Source of the DNA: an uncultured Collinsella sp.
GTDB lineage: Bacteria > Actinomycetota > Coriobacteriia > Coriobacteriales > Coriobacteriaceae
Length of the DNA: 5,727 nucleotides
Reading direction: 5' to 3'
Assembly: GCA_937934165.1 (NCBI GenBank)
Contig: CALGZX010000001.1
Location: 1 to 5,727, forward strand
Shown piece after piece: positions 1 to 5,718 of the stretch (positions within the stretch are counted from its first letter, which is position 1; each line of letters opens with the position of its first letter). The notes under the pieces are model-generated. The model was not told the origin of the DNA and ran no database searches. It saw only the letters and a program-made list of their open reading frames with translations. The position numbers were made by a program, and so were the translations under genes.

Positions 1-706
1 GGGCACCATCAAGACCGCTGGTCTGGACTACTTCTACGGCATGGTCAAGGCTGCCGCCGAGCGCGCTTCCGTGCCCGTCGCTCTGCACCTCGATCACGGC
101 GATGGCTATGACCGCTGCATGCAGGCTTTCCGCACCGGCTACACCTCCGTCATGATCGACGGCTCGCACGAGTCCTTCGAGGACAACATTGCCCTGACCA
201 AGTCCGTCGCCGACGCTGGCCGCGCCATGGGCGTGCCCGTCGAGGCTGAGCTCGGTAAGGTTGGCGGCAAGGAGGACGACGGTCCCGCGGTTGAGGGCGA
301 GAGCCCCTACACCGATCCTGCCGAGGCCAAGGAGTTCGTCGAGCGTACCGGCTGCACCTCCCTCGCTATTGGCGTTGGCACCAGCCACGGTGTGTACACG
401 AGCGATCCGCACATCGAGCAGTCTGTGGTCAAGACCATCCGCGACGCCGTCGACGTGCCGCTGGTTCTGCATGGCACCTCCGGTGTGCCCGATGAGCAGG
501 TTGCCGAGGCTGTGAAGAACGGCATCTGCAAGGTTAACTACGCCACCGAGCTGCGTCAGGCCTACACCAAGGGCTTCATGGCCTACATGGCCGAGAACCC
601 CGCCTGCTTCGATCCTAAGAAGCCGGCCAAGGAGGGCATGCGTGAGATCACCGAGCTGGTTAAGATCCGCATGACCAACCTCAACTCCGTGGGCAAAGCA
701 GAGTAA
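1..706 (+). CDS. fba: Class II (zinc) fructose/ketose-bisphosphate aldolase, 5' end outside the window
   Basis: Class II aldolases reversibly split fructose-1,6-bisphosphate (or tagatose-1,6-bisphosphate) into dihydroxyacetone phosphate and glyceraldehyde-3-phosphate in the cytoplasm, using zinc. The first complete codon is at base 2 and 234 residues are visible before TAA at 704-706; about 50-75 N-terminal residues are missing compared with the usual 285-310. Visible family motifs, in order, are HLDHG (catalytic Asp at 92-94, zinc His at 95-97), the EAELG glutamate segment followed by GGKEDD, GTSHGVYTS with the second zinc His, LVLHGTSG with the third zinc His, and the phosphate-binding GICKVNYATEL segment. 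The EAELGxxGGxEDD and GICKxNxATEL segments resemble GatY/KbaY tagatose-bisphosphate aldolases as well as Bacillus-type FbaA, so substrate preference cannot be settled from sequence alone. A strong hairpin terminator follows 75 bp downstream. Family assignment is firm; the symbol is less certain. Confidence 0.94.
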   Translation, partial: GTIKTAGLDYFYGMVKAAAERASVPVALHLDHGDGYDRCMQAFRTGYTSVMIDGSHESFEDNIALTKSVADAGRAMGVPVEAELGKVGGKEDDGPAVEGESPYTDPAEAKEFVERTGCTSLAIGVGTSHGVYTSDPHIEQSVVKTIRDAVDVPLVLHGTSGVPDEQVAEAVKNGICKVNYATELRQAYTKGFMAYMAENPACFDPKKPAKEGMREITELVKIRMTNLNSVGKAE

Positions 707-739
707 CAGCAAGGGTACTCCGACTCGCTACATATCCCG

Positions 740-864
740 GGGAGGGACGAGGGCTTAGTTCCCCAATCGTCCTTGGGCATGCAAAAAGCCTCGCTGCGCA
801 CTTCGTGCGGCGAGGCTTTTTGCCCCCTGCGGAAAGATTGGGGAACTAAGCCCTCGTCCCTCCC
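740..864. repeat. 29-bp perfect inverted repeat enclosing a terminator
   Basis: Bases 740-768 and 836-864 are perfect reverse complements over 29 bp. The 67-bp interior holds the terminator hairpin at 781-823. The outer arms are far longer than an intrinsic terminator needs, and their position outside the terminator means they can pair in RNA only if transcription reads through. This nested design resembles a small non-autonomous palindromic element (REP- or MITE-like), but I see no target-site duplication in the flanks. That the repeat exists is read directly; its nature is inference. Confidence 0.85.
781..823. terminator. Bidirectional intrinsic terminator
   Basis: Bases 781-794 pair perfectly with 810-823, and 797-801 pair with 805-809 above a two-base bulge (795-796), closing on a three-base TTC loop. 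The stem carries A5 at 783-787 and T5 at 817-821, so the RNA from either strand ends in a GC-rich stem followed by U residues. On the + strand it ends the aldolase transcript. On the - strand it could stop transcription coming from the NUDIX-Vsr gene. Confidence 0.85.
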
Positions 865-1412
865 AGGTTGACCTACTCGAGGCCGTCGCCCTTGTGGCGT
901 TGGGGCGGAAATGGGTGGGGCGTCAGGGCTTCTTTGCTGATGAGGGGTTAGTATGCCCGGGCTTGGTTGGGGAATGACTTGTTTAGGGATACTTGGAGCT
1001 TGTCGAACGATGCTCGCAAGTTGTGGCTCTGGTCGGTTGAGCGTTTGGCTTTTGTGGTGGGGGAGTCGAGGAGGCCGTTTCTCTGTGTCGGGGGGAAGGA
1101 GAAAAGGTTTGCATGATTTAGGGATGGCTGCTGTGTTGCGTCATTGGAAGAATGCATGCTTATGCGGCCTCCTCGATGTCCACCAAAAGGTTGCGCACGG
1201 GGTGTGCTGCTAGGTCCCGTGCGCTGGCAGTATTATGCCGCGGCTGCTGCAAAGAAGCGCTAAAGAAAGGCTTAACCTGGTTTGGTGTTACGATGAAACT
1301 TGCAGGTCAGAGGTATCGAGTAACATTCTTGAAAGGTTTTGAGCTTAAGGGCTTTCTAAGGTTTGTGGCGCGGATGTGGCTCGCCTGTGTGGGGCGTGTG
1401 GACGGCTCGTTC
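865..1412. other. 548-bp stretch with no convincing gene; coding-like relics on the - strand
   Basis: No recognisable gene lies here. The + strand is markedly G+T-rich in part: in 1021-1080, 48 of 60 bases are G or T. On the - strand, a frame from about 1306 to a TAA at 1162-1160 ends in a plausible protein tail (ARDLAAHPVRNLLVDIEEAA) but has no ATG and is closed upstream by TGA at 1309-1307. Four bases past that stop TAA is centred, an ATG at 1157 opens a 69-codon - strand frame ending at 948, rich in Ser, Asn, Gln and Pro, with GAGGAGG at 1175-1169 as a distant Shine-Dalgarno. Neither matches a family I know. They could be the decayed end of a lost gene, tiny genes, or chance frames in skewed DNA. 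Confidence 0.5.
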
Positions 1413-2399
1413 CTAGCGCTGCGGCTCTGCGGCGCGCACCTGCTCGATGACCTTTTCCATTGTGGCGTCGATGCGGTCTTTTTTGAGCTCGCATTCCCAG
1501 ATGGTTATGGGTGTCCAGCCCATTTGAGTGAGTGCTGCCACGGCAGCGCGGTCGCGCTCGACGTTGCGATGGAACTTTGCCTCCCAAAACTCAACGTTGC
1601 GCTTGGGCTGGCTCGGATTGCACTTGGGGCAGCGGTGCCAAAAGCAGCCGTTGACGAAGATGGCGATCTTGCGCCCGGGAAAGGCGATGTCGGGCTTTCC
1701 GGGCACCTTCCATTCCAGACGGTATCCCGTAAGGCCTGCGGCGCGCAGGCGCTGGCGAACGAGCAGCTCGGGCTTGGTGTTAGCGCGCTTGTTGCCCTTC
1801 ATGGACTTTTTGATGGCGGCGCGACGGCGGACCAGTTCGCGCTCGTCAGCGGAGAGGTCCGAGGTATCGATGCCGTCGAGCAGACCGGGCTTGGGACGCT
1901 TCTTGCTGCGGCGCTTAGGTGCGCGCTTGGGTTTGGTGGCGGGTTTGTCGGCTGTGTTGGGCGCGGCGTCATCGGCGGAGCTTGCCTCAAGCCGATCTTC
2001 CTTCAACTCAATCAGAGCATCGATAAGCCCTTTGTCGGCGGGCATCCACTCAACCGTGGCAAGCGAGGTGCGCGGAATCCAGCGGATATCGAGCTGGCGG
2101 TCGTGCTTCTGAGGCTCATCGGATTCATCGGCGAGCGAGCAGTAGTAGCACTCCATGGAGAGATGAAAATCGGGGTAGTCATACTCAACGGTATAGAAAT
2201 CGCGCAGGTTGGTGACTTTTACCTGCAGCTCTTCCATAAGTTCGCGTCGCACGGCGTCCTCGGGTGTCTCGCCGCGCATGAGCTTGCCGCCGGGAAACTC
2301 CCAAAGTCCCTGCATGTCGCCGTAGCCGCGCTGCACGGCAAGCAGCTCATCGGATCCTTCCTTGCGAATGATCCCAGCGGCAACATGAACAGTCTTCAA
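1413..2399 (-). CDS. NUDIX hydrolase - Vsr mismatch endonuclease fusion protein
   Basis: 328 residues in two enzyme domains. Residues 1-135 are a MutT/NudG-like NUDIX domain with GLWEFPGGK at 31-39 and a Nudix box running from G38 through E44 to R52-E53-L54 and E56-E57; the usual Gly near its end is Gln59. Such enzymes hydrolyse damaged or modified nucleoside triphosphates. Residues 137-183 form an Ala/Pro/Lys/Arg-rich linker. Residues 184-328 are a Vsr endonuclease, the family that nicks beside T:G mismatches left by 5-methylcytosine deamination. Its landmarks are TKPELLVRQ, VPGKPD (catalytic Asp237), FVNGCFWHRCPKC (His255; Cys252, Cys257 and Cys260 as likely zinc ligands), EFW and WECEL (Cys303, likely fourth ligand). 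Asn250 replaces a His of E. coli Vsr. The start is TTG at 2399, set by GAGGGAGGA six bases upstream; no in-frame ATG is better placed. No cytosine methyltransferase gene is in the window. Domain calls are firm; joint function is inference. Confidence 0.93.
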   Translation of the reverse strand: MKTVHVAAGIIRKEGSDELLAVQRGYGDMQGLWEFPGGKLMRGETPEDAVRRELMEELQVKVTNLRDFYTVEYDYPDFHLSMECYYCSLADESDEPQKHDRQLDIRWIPRTSLATVEWMPADKGLIDALIELKEDRLEASSADDAAPNTADKPATKPKRAPKRRSKKRPKPGLLDGIDTSDLSADERELVRRRAAIKKSMKGNKRANTKPELLVRQRLRAAGLTGYRLEWKVPGKPDIAFPGRKIAIFVNGCFWHRCPKCNPSQPKRNVEFWEAKFHRNVERDRAAVAALTQMGWTPITIWECELKKDRIDATMEKVIEQVRAAEPQR

Positions 2400-2405
2400 C
2401 AGGAG

Positions 2406-2414
2406 TCCTCCCTC
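2406..2414 (-). promoter_or_regulatory. Strong Shine-Dalgarno fixing the TTG start of the NUDIX-Vsr gene
   Basis: On the - strand GAGGGAGGA occupies 2414-2406, six bases before TTG at 2399-2397. The only nearby ATG upstream (- strand, close to 2419) is out of frame and runs into TGA within eight codons. This supports TTG as the real start. Confidence 0.75.
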
Positions 2415-2431
2415 AACATCAACAAGTGGCA

Positions 2432-2544
2432 GGGTAGTCTTTTTGGGACGGGGCTTTTTTTAGCTGCCCTATGTCAAATGCGGCCTCATGCTTCGAAGGC
2501 TTCGGATGGGGTAGCTAAAAAGCCCCGTCCCAAAAAGACTACCC
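2432..2544. repeat. 28-bp perfect inverted repeat in the divergent intergenic region
   Basis: Bases 2432-2459 are the exact reverse complement of 2517-2544. After a two-T bulge (2460-2461) pairing continues: AGCT 2462-2465 with 2513-2516, a G-T wobble at 2466/2512, and CCC 2467-2469 with GGG 2509-2511. The interior is about 39 bp and holds no U-tract terminator. The element begins 17 bp upstream of the NUDIX-Vsr Shine-Dalgarno, so that gene's promoter must lie inside or beyond it. A transcript starting beyond it would carry a very stable hairpin in its leader. There is no T-run after the outer arms, so it is not a standard intrinsic terminator. It could be a palindromic mobile element or a leader regulatory structure. 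Confidence 0.85.
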
Positions 2545-2559
2545 GTACCTTACACAACG

Positions 2560-2577
2560 GTAAGGCAAGCGTAAGCC
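2560..2577 (+). promoter_or_regulatory. Possible operator: 7-4-7 direct repeat upstream of the ABC operon
   Basis: GTAAGGC at 2560-2566 and GTAAGCC at 2571-2577 are separated by four bases, giving an 11-bp period, the spacing typical of OmpR/PhoB-family response regulator sites. CCTTAC at 2548-2553 is also the inverted partner of GTAAGG at 2560-2565. The site sits 71-89 bp upstream of the ATPase start. BceAB-type transporters are commonly controlled by an OmpR-family regulator, so the position fits, but a short repeat like this can arise by chance. I found no promoter close to consensus; TATAGA (2611-2616) and TAGACT (2622-2627) are weak -10 candidates. Confidence 0.25.
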
Positions 2578-2634
2578 ATATCGATGGTAGCCGACTCGTC
2601 TTCTTGCGACTATAGATGCCGTAGACTAATTGCA

Positions 2635-2642
2635 AGAAAGGA
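2635..2642 (+). promoter_or_regulatory. Ribosome binding site of the ABC ATPase gene
   Basis: AGAAAGGA lies six bases before ATG at 2649. It favours this ATG over the in-frame ATG at 2664, which has no such sequence at the right distance. Confidence 0.65.
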
Positions 2643-2648
2643 CTCGGT

Positions 2649-3434
2649 ATGCAAACCACGCACATGGCGACCCCGGTACTGGAGGTCGCGCATCTCGAAA
2701 AGGTATATGGAGCGCTGGGCAACGTGACCCGCGCGCTCAACGACGTCAGCTTTACCGTCAACCGCGCCGAATTCGTTGGCATCATGGGCGCCTCGGGCTC
2801 GGGCAAGTCGACGTTGCTCAACTGCGTCTCGACCATCGATAGCGCCACGAGCGGCACCATCCGCATCAACGGGCAGGACGTAACACGCATGAAGCAGGCT
2901 AAGCTTTCGCAGTTCCGCCGCGAGGAGCTCGGCTTTATCTTCCAGGATTCCAACCTGCTCGATACGCTCACGGCGCGCGAGAACATCGCCCTGCCGCTCA
3001 CCATCGCCCGCACAAACTCGGCAGAGATCTCGACCCGCGTGCAGGACGTGGCAGCGCGCCTCTCCATCAGTCAGGTGCTCGACAAGTATCCCTACCAGAT
3101 GTCCGGCGGTCAGCAGCAGCGCGTTGCCGCGGCTCGCGCGCTCGTCACCGACCCCACCATGATCATGGCCGACGAGCCCACCGGCGCCCTCGATTCCAAG
3201 AGCGCCCGTCTGCTGCTCGAGAGCCTGGAGGCCCTTAACCGCCGCCTGCGCGCCACGGTGCTCATGGTCACGCACGACAGCTTTGCCGCCAGCTACACGA
3301 GCCGTGTGCTGTTCATTCGCGACGGCAAGATCTTCACCGAGCTGCGCCGCGGCGACACCGACCGCCGAGAGTTCTTCGACCGCATTATGGAGGTCGTTGC
3401 CATGATGGGCGGTGAGGGCTCCGATGCTCTGTAA
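2649..3434 (+). CDS. ABC transporter ATP-binding protein, BceA/antimicrobial-peptide type
   Basis: A 261-residue cytoplasmic ATPase that should power the permease encoded immediately downstream. All nucleotide-binding motifs are intact: Walker A GASGSGKST at 47-55, Q-loop Gln99 in FIFQDSNLLDTLTARENIALPL, signature MSGGQQQRVA at 151-160, Walker B MIMADE at 171-176, D-loop GALD at 179-182 and the switch His209. The LLDTLTARENI region, the length and pairing with one large FtsX-domain permease match the BceA/MacB/LolD group, whose BceAB branch confers resistance to peptide antibiotics such as bacitracin or lantibiotics in Gram-positive bacteria. A C-terminal tail of about 25 residues follows the ABC domain. 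The stop lies inside the permease gene (11-bp overlap), indicating one transcript and translational coupling. Transport substrate cannot be read from the sequence. Confidence 0.96.
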   Translation: MQTTHMATPVLEVAHLEKVYGALGNVTRALNDVSFTVNRAEFVGIMGASGSGKSTLLNCVSTIDSATSGTIRINGQDVTRMKQAKLSQFRREELGFIFQDSNLLDTLTARENIALPLTIARTNSAEISTRVQDVAARLSISQVLDKYPYQMSGGQQQRVAAARALVTDPTMIMADEPTGALDSKSARLLLESLEALNRRLRATVLMVTHDSFAASYTSRVLFIRDGKIFTELRRGDTDRREFFDRIMEVVAMMGGEGSDAL

Positions 3435-5646
3435 ACTCGCTTGGGGCAACGTCCGCCGCGCCGGCCGCGACTACCTCGTCTACCTTTTGACGCTCACCCT
3501 GGGCGTTACGGTCTTCTATGCCTTTAACACCATCTCGATGCAGGTCGACATCGCCGGAATCGATGAAGAGGGCTTGGCACAGGTTATGGGCAGCATGCTC
3601 GGCGACCTGACGTACTTTTTGGCCGGTGTCATGGCCTTTTTGATGGTGTACGCCAATAACTTCATCATGAAACGCCGCAAAAAGGAGTTTGGCCTGTACC
3701 AGGTGCTCGGCATGGGGCGCGGGCGCGTCGCCACGATCATGGCGCTCGAGACGGTGATTGTCTCGGTGGTGGCCTTTGTCGCCGGCATTGTGCTGGGTGT
3801 GGGACTCTCCCAGCTCATGACGTTCTTTACGGCCTCGCTCTTTAAGACGCAAATCGCCAATTTCCACTTCTTTTTCTCGGTGCATGCGTTCAATCTGACC
3901 CTTGCCTGCATGCTCGTAATGTTTGTGCTCACGCTACTGCTGAACCTTCGCGCCGTGCGTCGTACCAAACTTATCGAGCTTATGGGTGCCGAGCGTCGCA
4001 ACGAGAGCATCAAGACACGCAACCCCTGGATCGCGATTGCCATCTTTGCCGTGGGCGTGGCGCTTGTGGGCGTGGCCTATTACCGTCTGCTACGTGATGG
4101 GTTCCCGCTAACCGCGACGGACAGCAAGCTGCAAGAGGCCATGAACCAGTTTGGTATTACGACCGCTATGGTTACAGTTGGCACCTTTGCCCTGTTCTGG
4201 GGACTCTCGGGCATGCTCATCAAGCTGCTGCAGAGCCTGCGCGGCGTGTATTGGCGCGGCCTCAACATGTTTACCGTGCGCCAGCTTGCGGCCAAGGTCA
4301 ACACGGTGTGCTTTTCGATGGGCGTCATCGCGATGCTCCTGTTTTTGGCCATCACCTCGGTGACGTGCGGTATGTCGATTGCCAACGTGATGAACGAAAA
4401 CCTGGAGCGCTATAACCCTGTTGATGTGTCTCAGACGTATGTCTATTACACGCCCGATACGCTCGACTACTACAAAGAGTACATCAATCCGTCTGAAGCC
4501 GATCGCATGGTGCTGGCCGATAGTACGGTCGATTTGTACTCCGCATGGCACGGCGATCCATGGCACGGCGATCGTAAGGGCAAGTCGGCGGACAACAACG
4601 ACGAGACAGGCAAGAAGGTCAATATTGCCGATGTTGCCGGTGAGCATGTGCAGATCGATTCGTATATGAGTTACCCGCTTGGCGGTTCGGATCCTTCGGT
4701 GACTCCAAGTGAAATGTGCAAGGCCATGGGCGAAAAGCTTCCCAAGGCGTTCGGGGGTAGCAATGCCGATACGATGGGTCTGTTTGTGACGCCGGCGAGC
4801 CAGTACAACAAACTGCGTCAGATGATGGGCGAGGAGCCGGTGCACATCGGTCACGACCAGTATCTGCTCACGTGTGATATGGGCGGCGAGCTGGTCGACC
4901 TGTACACCAAGTATATGGCTGGCGGCCATGCCCTTACCTTGGGCGGGCATACGCTCAAGCCCGCAACCGATAAGTCGGACGAAGATGCGGCGGCCATCGC
5001 CAACTCGGCGATGGGCAGTAATCCGGGTACCGTCGTCGTTGCCGACGAGCTGTTGTCCCAACTTAATCTGCAGCCGTATTCCAGTAGCCTGCTCGTTAAC
5101 TACAAACAGGGGATGGATACGACCGAGGCAGACGAGAGTATTAAATACACTGTGCTCGACAATCTGCTCGTTGACGGCAAGGAGCCGGGGTCGTGGGGAA
5201 CCTTCATCACACGCTCCGAGATGTACGTGCAAGCAGCGCAAATGAACGGTCTTATTAGCTACCTAGCCATCTACATCGGCTTTGTATTGGTCGTTGCATG
5301 CGCGGCGATTCTGTCGATCCAGCAACTCTCCAACGTGGCCGACGGCAGCCGCAGCTATCGTGTGCTGGCACAGATCGGCTGTGAGGACCGCCAGATTCGT
5401 CATTCGGTGATGGCGCAGCAAGCGGTGTTCTTCCTGTTCCCTCTGGCAGTGGGCCTGGCGCACTCCTTTGTGGCACTTAAGGTGATCATCGAGCTGGTGA
5501 GCATATTCGGAAATATGAGCATCGGCGGCACCGTGGGCCTCACCTGTGCAATCTTCCTGGCAGCATACGGTGGCTACTTCCTGGTGACCTACCTCATGAG
5601 CACCGGCATGGTGCGAGCCGCCATTGCCACCCGCTACAGCGAGTAA
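3424..5646 (+). CDS. FtsX-domain ABC transporter permease, BceB-like
   Basis: A 740-residue inner-membrane protein, partner of the preceding ATPase. I count ten membrane segments: roughly 18-37, 61-80, 105-130, 155-176, 201-221, 243-268, 297-320, then 609-632, 663-690 and 700-725. A large extracellular domain of about 288 residues lies between segments 7 and 8, the BceB topology. FtsX-type cytoplasmic signatures flank the helices: KRRKKEFGLYQVLGMGR after segment 2 and a matching SYRVLAQIGCEDRQI before segment 9. BceB itself is about 646 residues, so this protein is longer, mainly in the extracellular domain. That domain has exactly two cysteines (432, 484). I chose ATG 3424, with GAGGG five bases upstream, over the in-frame GTG at 3412, which would add four residues. 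The peptide or lipid recognised is unknown; detoxification or flux-sensing for cell-wall antibiotics is inferred from the family. Confidence 0.94.
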   Translation: MLCKLAWGNVRRAGRDYLVYLLTLTLGVTVFYAFNTISMQVDIAGIDEEGLAQVMGSMLGDLTYFLAGVMAFLMVYANNFIMKRRKKEFGLYQVLGMGRGRVATIMALETVIVSVVAFVAGIVLGVGLSQLMTFFTASLFKTQIANFHFFFSVHAFNLTLACMLVMFVLTLLLNLRAVRRTKLIELMGAERRNESIKTRNPWIAIAIFAVGVALVGVAYYRLLRDGFPLTATDSKLQEAMNQFGITTAMVTVGTFALFWGLSGMLIKLLQSLRGVYWRGLNMFTVRQLAAKVNTVCFSMGVIAMLLFLAITSVTCGMSIANVMNENLERYNPVDVSQTYVYYTPDTLDYYKEYINPSEADRMVLADSTVDLYSAWHGDPWHGDRKGKSADNNDETGKKVNIADVAGEHVQIDSYMSYPLGGSDPSVTPSEMCKAMGEKLPKAFGGSNADTMGLFVTPASQYNKLRQMMGEEPVHIGHDQYLLTCDMGGELVDLYTKYMAGGHALTLGGHTLKPATDKSDEDAAAIANSAMGSNPGTVVVADELLSQLNLQPYSSSLLVNYKQGMDTTEADESIKYTVLDNLLVDGKEPGSWGTFITRSEMYVQAAQMNGLISYLAIYIGFVLVVACAAILSIQQLSNVADGSRSYRVLAQIGCEDRQIRHSVMAQQAVFFLFPLAVGLAHSFVALKVIIELVSIFGNMSIGGTVGLTCAIFLAAYGGYFLVTYLMSTGMVRAAIATRYSE
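4544..4573 (+). repeat. 15-bp perfect tandem duplication inside the permease gene
   Basis: CATGGCACGGCGATC occurs at 4544-4558 and again immediately at 4559-4573. Being 15 bp, it keeps the frame and duplicates WHGD (AWHGDPWHGDR, residues about 375-383) in the extracellular domain. The identity of both copies at the DNA level suggests a recent duplication. Confidence 0.9.
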
Positions 5647-5718
5647 CTCGTTCAGCTTGGAATTATCGTAGGTTGAGCATAGGTCAGCGAAAACGCCCCT
5701 AAGCGAGCAAGGTGACGT

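Noticed and set aside
740..864. A CRISPR array or insertion sequence at the first inverted repeat
   Set aside because: There are only two arms in opposite orientation, no spaced direct repeats, no transposase frame and no visible target-site duplication.
2472..2477. A perfect TTGACA (-35 consensus) on the - strand in the loop of the second inverted repeat, pointing toward the NUDIX-Vsr gene
   Set aside because: No -10-like hexamer lies 15-19 bp downstream; that position is the G/C-rich part of the hairpin arm. It could matter only with an unusual promoter.
2432..2544. The second inverted repeat as a standard intrinsic terminator
   Set aside because: No T-run follows the outer stem on either strand, and the element lies upstream of both neighbouring genes rather than downstream.
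1152..2615. A 487-codon open frame on the + strand across the NUDIX-Vsr gene
   Set aside because: It lies opposite a gene with clear domains and motifs, has no ribosome site, and its translation shows no recognisable family. It is a shadow frame made possible by high GC content.
2610..3449. A 279-codon open frame on the - strand opposite the ABC ATPase
   Set aside because: The + strand frame carries every ABC ATPase motif; the antisense translation is His/Ala/Val/Gly-rich shadow sequence without family features.
4108..5241. A 377-codon open frame on the - strand opposite the permease
   Set aside because: It is antisense to a permease with clear topology, and its His/Arg-rich translation is typical of mirrored codons.
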